Shown here: piece after piece, positions 25,960 through 38,569 of the stretch
Position numbering within the stretch: the first letter of the stretch is position 1
How the letters are laid out: every line of letters starts with the position of its first letter
Origin: Paragonimus skrjabini miyazakii
Taxonomy: Eukaryota > Platyhelminthes > Trematoda > Plagiorchiida > Troglotrematidae
NCBI GenBank assembly: GCA_014338405.1
Contig: JTDE01002405.1
Location: 27,291-91,290, forward strand
DNA length: 64,000 bases
Reading direction: 5' to 3'
Translations under genes and position numbers: made by a program
The notes under the pieces: generated by a model
Database searches by the model: none
Told to the model about the DNA's origin: nothing
Seen by the model: only the letters and a program-made list of their open reading frames with translations

Positions 25960-26290
25960 GACAGATGCCAGAATCGTTGAGCGATAGCTTGTCCGATCGC
26001 TCGTGCTGTCCTCCGTCTATCTACTGTGGGCTTTGATCGTACTCCACAACCGTGTCGAGATATTCCTGAGAGTGTTGGAGTAATCACGCCATCAATTTGG
26101 TCATCCATCCTATTTCGGCTGCCACGTCTCGCCCGTTGGTCCGATCCGGTCGAGCGATGACTCATCCGGTCGCCCACGCCGTTCTCCATCCGCTCACAGT
26201 GGGTTTTTGAACGCAACTCCCCCTGTATTGTGGTATTCTACCGAGAGTTGGAATGCTCGCACTTCCTGCCTGACAGCCCATCATAATAGG
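25960..26290. repeat. Tandem duplication, about 175-bp period, two copies
   Basis: The block starting GAGCGATAGCTTGTCCGATCG (25978) is repeated in diverged form at GAGCGATGACTCATCCGGTCG (26153). Matching continues through CTGTCCTCC...CTACTGTGGG versus CGTTCTCC...CTCACAGTGGG, and beyond through GAGAGTGTTGGA versus GAGAGTTGGAA. Both copies are much more GC-rich than the surroundings. Function unknown. It adjoins the RTE-B 5' break. Confidence 0.5.
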
Positions 26291-27159
26291 TAATCAGTGG
26301 TTATTTATCTCCGTCAATTGACGGCTCATGCATGGTTGACATCCAAACCCTGCCGATGATTATGTGAATAAGTCACGAGCTTACAAAAAATCGGAAGATA
26401 AAAATAATTTATGAAAACTGGTGACCGACGGGCGAAGTGTGATTGTAAACTGTACAGTGATGCCCATAAAGCATAGATAACACGAAAGCACATAAGAACA
26501 TTTTTTATCCCCAGAAGCTTTCCCAATAAATTTCAATTCCATTTAACATCCTTAAACAAAAACAAACAAACAAACAACAAACATGTTTTCTTACCTAAAC
26601 GGAGTTTTACATGGAATGCCTTCACGGACGATTCATGAAGTCATAAAACTCGGAATACAGTTTTATCTGGAAAGTCCGGCAGCCTAGTCAAGTCTCATTT
26701 ATCTGAGGACAACTGAGGAATGACTTGAAACAAACCCACATTCTCAGTAAACTTTAAAAATTACAAAATGAGGAGGGATGATTATTGAGCAATACCACCA
26801 AATGTGTTTTAATTAGGCAGAACTCTCCAAACTCTGATCTTTAAACTCTGGAAGGCCCCCACCAACTCAGTGGCCACGACTGGCTCGATAGACACACACA
26901 AAACTCCACGCAACCAGCGTACACGTGAGGTGTATTCGTGACCACCTTCTCAATGCACTCCCACAGATCCCCAGTTGTTTAATAGTGTCTATACATTTGG
27001 ATTTAGTTAGTTGGTTGCATAATTTTGTTTAATCCTTTAATGTTGATGTTTCTATACTCGTTGCGTTATGTTATATTCAAAGTTATGTAACATACAACAC
27101 TTACAGAAAGAAACATATAAATACTTCATACATCTCTCCTAAGGAGGTCTGCAAAGCTA
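26291..27159. other. No recognised gene
   Basis: Only a short (AAAC)n-like run near 26551-26580 is notable. Confidence 0.4.
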
Positions 27160-27500
27160 TAACTATGGAGCATTAAAGAACTACTGTTTTGACCGCAAAA
27201 GACGCTTGGCCTGGGAATTCGTTTATTGCACAAACTCCCGTGCAGGTCATGTCGAAAATTGGACCATAAACGCATACACTCATTTGCACGGCAGACATGC
27301 ATTCATATACATTGGGTAACACTACGTTGTCATTCGCCTTGGTGAAACTTCTGTCACAGCGCGTACACACTATTTCGATAGTCTCTTCTGATCCGTCGTC
27401 TTCCTGGCGTTCGGAGCTTGCTCTTTTGTTTCTGAATGTCGTCTGTGAGTAGTACACTTCACACAACGAAGCTGCCTGTCATACAACACTACTACAAGGT
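27160..27500 (+). repeat. LTR-like dispersed repeat, copy 2
   Basis: It aligns with 11230-11560 over about 330 bp (for example AAAAGACGCTTGGCCT and GTTTATTGCAC are shared). Identity is moderate. As with copy 1, no element body flanks it, so it may be a solo LTR or a piece of one. The long minus-strand frame over it (27466-27173) is not preserved in copy 1 and is probably chance. Confidence 0.5.
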
Positions 27501-30500
27501 GGAATGTTCGCGTGCCCATAAAACGTGTGAGCTTTCGCCAAACAAGAGAGGACATAACAGTTGTACGAGCATTAATTCACAGTTGAAAAACAGTTCCCCT
27601 GCTCGTTTCCTGGTCGGAGTAGAACTGACGCATCTAGCTATGCATATCGCACAACATGACACTACGCGTAACTATTAATTGGGGTGTATGTCGAAAATTT
27701 TCATCAAAAGCCTAGCACAAGTAAATTTGTGGATGACTGTTTGCTCGGAATGGTATCTACCTCACTATGATATTCAGTCAATTTGCTTAGTTGACGAATA
27801 ACAGCATCGCCGGTCAATACAATGTGGTAGAATCAACAACTTTATCATAGCTAGATTAATGCCAGCACGATTAATACAGTAATGAGAAAGTGTAAATTCT
27901 ATATTCGGGGCAAAACTCCCATATATCCAAACAAAAATTCACGAGGTGGAATTCATTGCCTATGCGATTAGACAGACGGATACAAAAATGAAAGAAACAC
28001 GGGAATAGTTACTCTAGTCCACTGTACACAATGGTCACTAGTGGCTACCGTTTCTAGGTGACGACTGATCGGATGTGACAAATGCGAGTCAAACAACTGT
28101 CGTATCCAAAACTTGGAACGTTGTAAAATTATATGTAGTACACAGGACCAGAGCGGCACTAGTTTTCTCAATTACAAAAAGATCCGATGCATATCACACT
28201 CCACTGTAAACATAAGCACTGAAGCAGTTGTAGTATGAGTTTTATACGGAAGAAAAACCGACAGCCAACTGCTCGTATCAGAAAACACGTTCCCAACTGA
28301 CCGGAAACCCGATAGCGGTTGACAGACAACATCCATCAACAAAACCAGTAAAACACATCTTCAAAGCTGGGCGAAAAGAAAAATAGAATAATACTCTGTA
28401 TCATTATTTGTACTAATCGTAAATGTATCTGATGGTATTTTAAGGTTTGGGCTATTGGATTCCACAATCCGCTCGGATACAAAAACTAGCTGTCCTGATA
28501 TCTCGGTACTGCTCATCACCTTGCTTTTTTGTACACTTTCGTCGACCTGTCTAATCAACAAAGCAATGAATCTCTGGTACGACTATCAAAATTAGTTACG
28601 TGGATGTTTCATCAGAATGTATGGGGGAACCAAATCGGACATTTGCATCTCCTAGGATTTATTAAATGCCCTATTTTGTTCGATTAAAAACAGAACAGAA
28701 ACCATTCTTCTGTGGCTTCAGCGTGTATGGTAAAAGGGATTCGTACGACTAGTTATGGGAGTTTATGATGTAAATGTAAGGTGCTTCAAATTAACACAAT
28801 CAAAGACGAATATCAAACTCTGCAGATAACCAGATTAGACGAAGAACCCTTGTAATTGGCGTGAAGATATTAAAACCTGTAGCAGTTTCCATGTATTAAA
28901 TCCAAAAACCATGCCATACAACTAGTTTGTACTTAAATCTAAATTCCGTCTGATCAATGGCGTAAGTTGGTGTCCAACGCCTAGCTATTAGCAATCTGTG
29001 CGGGTGACTGAGTTACAAAGTTCGGGGCTCTTCGATTGAAGTAATGCTTCCAGCAAAATTATTAAACTGCGTTTGAAGTTGAATTTCAGTCTCAGACTGC
29101 TTTGGATTAGTTGCAAGCAACAGAAACAGTTAAACAATATATTACATGAAAACGTAGCAGGTCAAAGTTTTCGGAACTGCTCCAGAACGAGGATAGTGGA
29201 AAAATCATGATTCTGAATCTCAGGTTAGGCAAACGAAGGGCCACACATGCCATCTGTTCGTTTGGTTCGTACTGGTATAACAGATATAATCTCACTGGGG
29301 TTCACAAATGTCCAATAATAGCCGTAACGATTTAAAGTGAGATAGCGTTAACTGATAACAAGATTCGAATAAACAGTGTTTGTGCATGCTCTGCAACGTG
29401 GATGGAGTTATGATCTATCTTACAATAACAATAAACAACACCTCAGGTGTACACATCCAAAGCCAGCCATCGTACCCATGCTGACCAAACCACTAGGAAC
29501 TGCTCAAGCTGTCGTCAATGTTGCCAAAAACAGGCGGGGACCTCTTGGGGAGAGTCTATTTTCCTCAAAAATGGTTTATATTTCGAGATATCTTCGAAAA
29601 ATTATTTGTGATTTTGAATTTTCTTTTCGCTCCATAACGTGCTAAAACTTAATTTTGGCACACATTTCTCCTCCGTCTCTAATTGGCCCATCCCTCTTTT
29701 AATGCATCAATCCAGGTGGGATTCTTCAAGGCTGTTCAAAGACTATTTATACACAGGCGTTGGTCTGCTATGTTACCTTTGGTATGAGAACAAATACATT
29801 ATCGACTGAAGGTCAAAGTCTTCTGTGTTCTTCTGAAGTTTTCGGGTATCGTTACGCTCTGTGCTATATGTCCGTGATTCGTATCGTCGTGTGCTAGCCA
29901 TTTCGCATTATCATTGACCGCCGGGTCATAACAGAACCAATAACCCTGGGTCATCCGATGCTTGTAAACAAACTGTTCCGTTTATCACCTGACCCTCAGT
30001 CCGCCCAGTTGTATCAAGCCTCGGTGTTTTGCGTAAAACGTCACACGACTCGAGATGGAACGAGTAGCCAGCATGTGCTGTCACCTGTATATGATCATCC
30101 AGCGAACCAGACTTTGATGTTAACACTGTTCTATAGCTAGACCAGTTATGATGCCGCACCGCGTTCTGCAGTTCAGAATGGAACTGTAGTTTAGACTTAC
30201 GTTCCAAATTGCTCGTATCTGAACACATACCGTTCATCATACCTATCAGAAAAACAATAAACAGCGTCAACAGTTATGCGGATAGGCACAGACAACAGCC
30301 ACTGGAAAGTGTACGAACTATGAATAACCATTACCTGTAAATGAATCAGTAGTTGAAAGTCTGTTAATTATCAACCGGCCGAAATGAGCACGTCCAATTT
30401 CTATTTGAGCGTAGTAAACACGACCTAATTAGTCCAGCCGTAGGTTCATCTTACGTCGGTAGGCAAAAATGTGAAGGTCGCCTTAGAGCGCCAAGTCAGC

Positions 30501-30995
30501 GTGAGCGAACATAAATATAAGATTCATCGATCTCGCTAAACTTCTGACACACATGTTCGTACATGAATAGGCCGAATGCCATTTACCAGAAGTCAATGAT
30601 ACGATGTGTCCTCATTAGTCTACCCATTCGTATTGACTGCTTACGTGATCTTGACTGGATGTAAGCTACTCGTACAACCGCCTATTATCAACCGACGTAA
30701 ACCTGCGATAATTGGTTCCTCAAACGACTAAACAATCAAATAAAACACAGATCCGTGGACGGCTAGATCTCTTAACGAGTTAAAAGTGTATATACCGAAG
30801 AGGATGCAACACCATGAGACGTGTATAATCGCAGTTCACAAAAACATACATTCCCTTTTAAAACACATACAATTCAAAGGATTCAATAAGATCGAACCAA
30901 TAACTTCCAGCGGATCACTGCTAACTGGCAGAAAACCAAGTAACCACTAAACGATCCGAGTTTGTCAACGCTTGTTCCAACAGATTATTTTGCAG
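27501..30995. other. No recognised gene; a few exon-like minus-strand pieces
   Basis: No gene is identified. On the minus strand a 42-base block (about 30242-30201) lies between a pyrimidine-rich AG and a GTAAGT, and a 66-codon frame at 28561-28361 is serine/threonine-rich. These could be exons of an unknown gene. The apparent signal peptide of the minus frame 30270-29926 is just the translated pyrimidine tract. Confidence 0.3.
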
Positions 30996-31552
30996 GTGCT
31001 TAGACCCTATGCACAACTGGCTACAGATGAAATGGTAAGTTACACCCTTGAAAACTTAAGTTTGTCGTTCAGTACTGTCTACCCGCCGGTAGAGAGACAC
31101 ATTCGCACCTTTTTGGACAGCATCAAGCCAACTGCCTACCGAGGTGAAGACGCCGTGGACAACATCAGTGACTCAAAAAATGTTAACAATCCACCGACAG
31201 CAGTAAACTGATGGCTGACGACGATGACTTAAAGACACAACCACGGGAAATGGAGAAAAGTAGGACGAGTAAAAGGATAGAGCTCCCCACATCAAGACGC
31301 TGTTTTTTATCTAAAGCACTCAATTTCAAGGGGTACTTACACCTTAAAGGATGATAAGCGAGGTTCAAGCGATGAGAAGCATCTACAAGGCGATCCCTCT
31401 TTTTCACAGAGACAAACAACACAACTAAACAACAGCGTTCCCGTCAATGAACCTCATTACCCGCCACCCTTCCTGAAACCTCAAGCTATTGACGCCGTAA
31501 GTCCGGAAGTTCAGGATCTGGCTGGGGAATCCATCACACACTGACTGGCCAA
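30996..31552 (+). CDS. Candidate small-exon cluster, unknown protein
   Basis: At 30996-31034 a 39-base open block is bordered by TTTTGCAG and GTAAGT. From about 31201 a second frame (ATG at 31211, beginning MADDDDLKTQP) stays open to about 31346. A third frame, rich in charged, glutamine and proline residues, runs on to a stop at 31552. A 37-base GT...AG interval inside 31334-31373 would join the second and third frames exactly; introns of this size occur in MED17 in this window. I do not recognise the product, and the first block does not join the second in phase. Confidence 0.35.
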
Positions 31553-34500
31553 CGTACATTAAGTGACTATTTGTCAATTTTAAAGCTAACATCAACAGCG
31601 TGCATCATCGGTGACGTTCGGCATGACAGACGACTATTTGACACCCATAACGAATAGCACAACCATCCGTACAAATTGAAAAAACCAATCCGTGTGACCC
31701 TGTGTACTACGCGTTCGCCAACTAAGTCTGTCACTGCCTACTCGCCGATTCCACCAGATGAGTGTGACTGAACAAAGACACAAAACGTACAGTACCTTAG
31801 GACGTTCCGTAGCAGTGGACTAAATTGTCTCCATATTTATCTTGCATACACAGACAACCATAGATGGACAAACGAAGACAGTCCTAGACTTGGATAAGAG
31901 CATCTTGTACCACCCTTGTCGCTGAAAAATCTTAGAATTAGAAATTGGTCAACAACATTCAGAATTTCATTAACAGATCTACAGGATTGGTATAGGTTTG
32001 CGGAAGCACCTTGTGATCTGAAGCTGGAGTACGCACCCTCGAATTACCTGACGGAATGTGAGATATCGTGTAACGTCACTTGTACAGTTTGGAAGTTGCC
32101 CAAAGCTAACGGACTTTGTAAACATCAGTCGAACTTCCAACAGACAGGAGGAACACGCCGGAATCTTGTGAGCGCCGCCGAGAGTCCCCCATTATTTCAC
32201 CCATGTCAGCTTTGAATAAACGTGACGAACACGGACAGTTCTAACAAACGCGGACATTGGCGTCGAATGCGTTGGATCGTAGCCTGAGCTGCAACATGGG
32301 AACTGAACATCGACAGCATGTCTACATACGGGTTCGGTGCATTCGTGCCTCTGAAATTACGGAACGAACCAGTTAATCGAATGCTTTCGCAGTCACGAAA
32401 ATCAGCGGCTGTTAGTCGGCAAGCACTGGAGACTGCTGTCATTTGGTAAAAAATGATAACATAATCTACATATCCACACCGAAGAAATCTTGCCTGGCCT
32501 CCCACAAGGTCCGCATTGCGAGTTGTAGTGAACGTGTGAAGTAAAACTGGCTTCAGAAATTTAAATATAACTGCGGTTAAACCAATACTCTAAACCTTTT
32601 TACGAACTCCAAATTCTCTTCTGGAGTATGGGAACTAAAACTGATTGGCCCGAATTCAAAGAAACTCTGAGAATTTCTACACATATGATAATATATACGT
32701 TGGTCTGAGAGAGATCATTCTGAAGTTAAAGCCATGACTCGACAATAATACGGTGTCGTTAACACAGTAATTCCACGGAAAAGTTGCTAGGAGACGAGTT
32801 ATACCATGAAAATGTCGGTCAGTCACTGAAGATTTCGAGCTTTCAACCACGATAAAAGCACACCTGCAGAGTGTTTAATGTCACGCTAGAGGAAACTGGT
32901 AATGCCGTGTTAGACGATGAAAAATTATTTCGACAGTTCAAACATTATTACCTTCAAGACCAAGTGATAAGGTTTCATAGCAGTGGTTCACTCCCAAAAT
33001 GCGGTACAGATACGAAGACAATCCAGTTATTTTTCAAAGTTGTGTTATCATACGCGGTAAACAACAGAATTGAAAAGTGGGTTCAATAGGTTTATCTACC
33101 ACACAGAGATCATGGGAGATTTTAAATCAACCGTAGCCTAGAGAACTCCAAAGATAACATATCAACTAACGTCAGGGCATCTGGTCAGCACACGTTTAAC
33201 AAGAGACTCTAGCCCTCTTAGTTGAACTTATTTCACCGGGCACCAGTAACTAATCAATGACCAATCACAAAAACTACCTGACGAATGGTACATTTGTGTG
33301 GAAAAAATGTACTTAATCGTGTTAGGCTTCATATGGAATAGCTTCCAGGGCACAACAGTAGACATCTGACAATTCGCAACGCTATCAGCAACATACAGAC
33401 AATATTTTATGTACCATCTGACCAGGGATACATTTCAAGAACGATGCTAAGTGGCATCAGTTAACGAACACGGGACAGGAGAATGCAGAAGTTGGCACCA
33501 AGCTACGAAGCTATTAGTGTTAAACTCTCCGCCACTGAAATAGAGCGTATAATGTAAATTGGGTTGCGCTTGGAAGGAAAGTAACCATCCTATCGAAAAT
33601 GAGAACACGGTAGCAGGAGAACATAGGCAAGTGTATACAGAAAGATTCACTGTACAGAGTGGGCAAATCAAGTCAAAGCTGTCATAACCGCCTCCACGCG
33701 AGCCACGTCATGTGACCCACCCATCACCGACTGTAACCTTACCTCACGGAAATGCAACCGCTCAAACATGTGCGAAGCGCGCTTATTTTCAGAAATTGAA
33801 TAATGAGATTCGCGCTCGAAGCCATTACAAGCCGGTGGATCTGATACGAACAGACGAATCCCGGTCGAAGCCTCGGCTCGAAAACAAACAAACCTGTGGT
33901 GTTGAGGGGAAATGCACCAAAAGGCCAATGAGTAAAAGTTACTAAAATATGTAAAGTGAAGGTGTTTTAAATTACCAATTTTCCCCAGATCATTTGCATG
34001 GACAAGTTGAAAAAACGAAAACTCCGAAATGGTGTTTCTTCTTGCACCCTCCTGAACGGCGCAACTGTGAAACCAACACAACGTGCGGGCTAACGGTGTA
34101 CTGCACTTCTGTTCACGTATCAATAGGGTTCAGCAGCTATTCCAATCAGCAGCCATTCTGAATGCTCTGACTGGTTGAACTACACATGCAGTTTTGAATA
34201 ACAAAAAATTAGTGAGATGGTTTTAAGCACTCAGCACACACAGATCACACACACTTAGGACGTTCATGCGTGAACAAAACAAGAAGTCAAGGTCAGCTGG
34301 TATCAGCTAGCTAGTTCGGGCCATACATGAAAGGAAGCACGACCCCAACCCACGTAATATTGAACTACTACTTACGAACACTGGCATTTTGTTATCGATC
34401 GCTTTGATGATCATCGCTGGACACTGTTCATATATGAACTAACGGATTTGTATACGGACCTAATACACCTACAAATCGTCGATCCGCTCTAATGGACAGA

Positions 34501-34599
34501 ACACGCTGAGCATCCTACATAGATAGACCCAAAAGAATACCAAACTCAATATAAAGCTTCTTTGAAGAGGGCGATGTTCAAGTTCTCGTTTACTAATGT
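31553..34599. other. No recognised gene
   Basis: Several open frames exist (31916-32215 plus, 32505-32206 minus, 32871-33089 plus, 34123-33668 minus), but none carries a domain I know. The 151-codon minus frame at 34123-33668 is the longest and has no motif. Confidence 0.35.
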
Positions 34600-35500
34600 C
34601 GAGTTGGTCTACCAGTGCTAAGAATTGTTGCAACTACTCTGCTGTGCAAGCTGCTGCGGCGGAGGTCAAGGGAATGCAACAGAAGCGCGTATCTCTAAGG
34701 CTAGGGCGGCGCTCGCTAATCTTGGACAGCTCTGGCGACAGAGACACATGTCTCTGATGCTTAAGGGTCACGTATGTAAAGCGACAGTAAGAACTGTATT
34801 ACTCTACGGCAGCGAAACTTGGCCGTTCAAGGTAGAAAACGTGAACCGTCTTCAGGTATTTGACCACCGATTTCTGCGTTCAATCGCTTGTATCGGGTGC
34901 CATTATGTAGTAAGCAACAAAGAAGCGGGTATTTGGTAGTTATTACCAACTGAGTTCTCTTGTTCACCAATTACATCTGCACTCAAATGGTTAGGACACG
35001 TGCTAGTCGTCTGTCACATCAAACTCTCTGCCAACGCTGCCACCGACTGGCGTAGTTAGCGAGGTGAGAAATGAAATCGTTTTCGAAGCGGTTGGCCACT
35101 GTAGATCGGGTTCGTTTCCCGGGCTACGGATCTCGCGACTCACAGATTTGGTGGCTTGAGACGTTAGGTGAGATGGTGGCAAATCGGACTCAGTGGCGTG
35201 AGTGCTGTCGTGGTTTTGTTCAATTATCTGTGAAGTGGGTATGCTTAATGTCGCCAGGCAGTGGAAACCATAAGGAAGTTGTCTTGCTGATGATGCCTCA
35301 CTTTCACTTGCAGCTTGATTGTGTTTGTAAGATGTAGATATATAGATGCTGAATGCTTGAATATAGGTGTAGCTACATATAGTTAGATTTCCTCACTTCT
35401 TTTGTTTTCACCCTCTTTCTGGCTAGGGCTTGCCTTTTACTTTATGGCAGTTAAGTAACAGTGAGAACCGTCTATGTACTGCTGCCTACGATGATGATTA
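34600..35500 (+). mobile_element. RTE-B retrotransposon, 3' fragment
   Basis: The plus frame 34625-34939 encodes the C-terminal region downstream of the reverse transcriptase: LWRQRHMSLMLKGHVCKATV, LLYGSETWP and VFDHRFLRSI, the usual end of flatworm RTE-like proteins. A second frame (35071-35337) covers the end of the coding part. The element ends near 35500 in a GATGATGATTATGA-like short repeat. It shares the minus-strand sequence at 24.8-25.4 kb, so the two define a family distinct from RTE-A. It is 5'-truncated. Confidence 0.7.
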
Positions 35501-37499
35501 TGAACGAGAAAGCTGAAAAATTCGATCATTTCAGTTGGGCCATATTGGAAATAAATGTGTTTGTATTATCTCCCCGTAACTCGAACCGTGTATGCCATGA
35601 TCATGAAGGAAAAACACTCTCCATCTAGCTAATTGGACAGCAGCCTATTCGCAGAATGAACGAACGTTTTCTCCAGATGTTGAAAGGCTCATGTTGCCAA
35701 TTTCATAAAAAAATATATCACAAACATGATTCGACAGTTAACATCATGATTCACGGATTCATCTTCCGCATTTCAATTAAACGTAAAGTGAACAACGAAA
35801 AAAAGAAGTATATTGCAATATACATTCATTTTTCACAACGTCTGACATAAACCTAACAAAAAAAGTTGATCAAAAATGTAACTTTTCGTGTGTGTATGTC
35901 ATAAGTTGTGTGACCGACAAAAGTGTAAGAAATGGAGAGTAGATTAATCGCTCACGAGGAATAAAAGCTATGTAACTGGTGCACACAAGCGAGTGAATAT
36001 TCAGCTTGTTCATATCAGTAAAAGTATAGTAAACCTGAGGAGGGCATGTTCTTTGTGTGTAACAACTTATCCGTGCAGACTGAGTGGTGCACCCTGTAAG
36101 CCTCACACATGTTTAAAGCAAGCGTTTAAAAATTGTTACCCTCATATATGAAAACTATGGAAGGTCTTGATAGGGAACAAATTCTACGGAAAACATGGAA
36201 ATACTTGACTAAACAGAAGTACAACGATTAGACACCAGTAGTTTAGGGTGGGTTCTCCAAAGGGTAAGAAATGTAGGACAAATCCTAAACCAGCATACCA
36301 ACACCATCTTCCCAAACCGACGTTTTTATATCATAATAACAAGCTGCCTTTCATGTGGTACTACTTTGCGCTCAACAAGAAAGCCATGTGTCATAACCGT
36401 AAGAAAAGTACGCAGATATGAACGGTTTTCAAACTTTGAGTTGCATTATGATTCATGGTAGTAATGTCAGTGAGTCGGCTACAAACCTAAACGATCAACT
36501 TGCATATGTTATCATAATGCGAGTGGAGGTAACGATGAAATGCTAAGGTCAAGAAGCCACTCCTGTTAGGGTGTCCAGTTTTTTTCCCGTCCAAAACCGC
36601 CTCTGTCCTCTGAAGAAGAAAAAAACGATTGATTCAACATTAATTAACGGAACTGTTCACAGCAGTCGAGACTTTCTATTCTGCTATACACCTTAGTAAC
36701 CCGGTAACTGTCCTCATTAAGGTTTCGGGAATGTTTGGTCACTATGCCCCATATAAATACTTTGTATTTGTCGCCTTTGTTGCACACGTATTGAGGCAGA
36801 ACAACGCTGTTTTTTTGTATGCGTCTTTTGGCTTGTCTTGGGAGCAAATCACGGGACAGTTGTGGTATTGTGGGGACCGAGATTTTCCGTGTTAATTATT
36901 ACCGGGACGAGAATCCGATGTTGATCAAGCGCACCACTATATCCAGAACGAACCAGCGTATCGTTAAGGAGGATGTACAACAACTTCCAAATGGGAAACA
37001 TGGTCTAAGATGACAAGTTTGCCCACATGGATTTGTTTTTGCTAGCTAATAAACAAAGATTCTCAGACAGCTCAAAGTTTCAGGTTTGACTTGCGCACTA
37101 ATAAACTGAATGAGTTGATCAGGTTCACTCGATGACCAGAGGACAAGTTCCACAAAAGACGGAGTGAAGCATGTACCAAGTGCATTGACGAGAGGATCTC
37201 TTCGAATTAGTAATGGTGAGAAGGTCTTTTTGTACAGTATAGTATACGGACCCGCCTGGGCAAACTTTTGTAAAATTTCAAAGAGATTCATAAACAAATA
37301 GCGTTCTGGTCAAAAACTCTTTCACTTCAATTAACGTAATTAGACAAGCTCGAATCAACCGTATTTTAACCAAACCTGTGTTATTGGGCAACGTTCTTTA
37401 TAACTGATCGGAGGAGTAAATCTGACCAATGGTAAATGTATATGATGACCACGAGAGTACCGTTAAAAATGTTTCACCTGAACACTCTATCACATCATC
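35501..37499. other. No recognised gene
   Basis: No gene is found. Short stretches such as the one near 37065 (CAGACAGCTCAAAGTTTCAG) resemble the N-terminal part of the Penelope copy at 14.8 kb, so a badly decayed 5' part of the element below may be present. Confidence 0.35.
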
Positions 37500-37810
37500 T
37501 ATCAGTCCCCTCACAGCTACGATGACAATTGAACAGGCAGGACGGATCAATGCCTTAATCAATCAGTAACCGAACATGTTCCCAAATCGATGGAGAGGGA
37601 CAGTAGCTTGGTCGGCGAGAATAAAAGCAACCCAGTAACATCGATTGCGAAACATATCCAAGTGGGTAGTCATCAAGTGAATCCAAAAAATTTCAATATT
37701 AGAATAAAGCCCAAACTTGAAATCCCTGACTTTTAGTGAAGCTTTACTGACCAAAAAGAGCACACCAGTTCTAAATGCAAAAGCACTGACCCGCTTGGTC
37801 GTGATTTTGT
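37500..37810 (+). mobile_element. Penelope-like element fragment, GIY-YIG nuclease
   Basis: The plus strand reads TGRTDQCLNQSVTEHVPKS from 37533, the GIY-YIG signature end (Y-[IV]-G-R-T-D-R-C-L...EH-P-K), then SIAKHIQVGSHQVN, matching the conserved I-x-x-H-L-x-D-x-G-H. Stops follow near 37740. The tyrosine before the glycine is replaced by threonine. The 101-codon minus-strand frame over the same bases is an antisense shadow. Confidence 0.6.
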
Positions 37811-37899
37811 GACCCGCAAGCATATGCGCCACTAGCTGTATGCTAACTGTGCTGTGACCGCAAGTCAAGCTTCACCTGGAAGGTGTTTATTGCTAGATA

Positions 37900-38560
37900 T
37901 CCATTACAAGGTATATGAAGATGAACAATGAATATAAACACAATTTCACATGCCCGACGTGAATCCACATCCTTGGCTGTAACACAGTGACATTCTGTCT
38001 GGTGAGACGTCCCGCGTAGTACATATGCGCGTTTCCAATAGTTGCTTCTGGTTCTAGGTCTTCCTGGTGTTCAGACCTACTCTTCCGTTGCCTCGAGTAC
38101 CAGTCGTGCTATACTACTCACAAACAAAGCGAAAAGTTACACAGCACTCCTCGCACACCTATCCTTCGTTGATGTTTTTGCACCTACTGACGAACAGGTT
38201 TTGATCTACCCAATACTGTCTCCAGATTCACTGACATTCTGCTGGATCGCTGTGCAGGCACCGCGTATTATCCGACTACATCACTGCCACGTACTCGTTT
38301 CGTCTCGCCGTCCCTCGTGATCGTGCATATAGGGCCCCGCCAGGAAATTAATTTATACATAGACCTTTCTATTTAGACAGACGTTTTCGTCAGCCCGGAC
38401 CGCGTTCCGATTATCTCGATATTTAACCTTTTCTTTTAGATTGAACCTTTTAGCCTTGCAAGTCGTTGAGCTGCAGATTACTCTTTTGTGTGTGCTTGTG
38501 AAGCTTCTAGATTCCGCTTAGATTTCTTCTATCGGTGACCACTCCTCCGGTGGAATTACT
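37900..38560 (-). repeat. LTR-like repeat, copy 3, beside Gypsy integrase
   Basis: The lower part (37950-38130) aligns with the second half of the repeats at 11.2 and 27.2 kb, for example TTGCTTCTGGTTCTAGGTC. On the minus strand it lies just downstream of the integrase fragment ending near 38570, which is where a 3' LTR would lie. I could not define exact ends or a matching 5' LTR. Confidence 0.45.
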
Positions 38561-38569
38561 GCACTGTGG

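Noticed and set aside
27173..27466. Minus frame with CxxC pairs as a zinc-finger protein
   Set aside because: It lies on the LTR-like repeat, and the cysteines and frame are not kept in the copy at 11.2 kb.
29926..30270. 114-codon minus frame with apparent signal peptide
   Set aside because: It begins at a non-ATG codon, and its hydrophobic start is a translated pyrimidine tract ahead of an AG acceptor; no ATG-led signal sequence exists.
33668..34123. 151-codon minus frame as a gene
   Set aside because: No domain, no convincing start, and the opposite strand is also open over half of it.
37563..37868. 101-codon minus-strand open frame
   Set aside because: The plus strand of the same bases encodes the GIY-YIG end of a Penelope-like element; the minus frame is a shadow.
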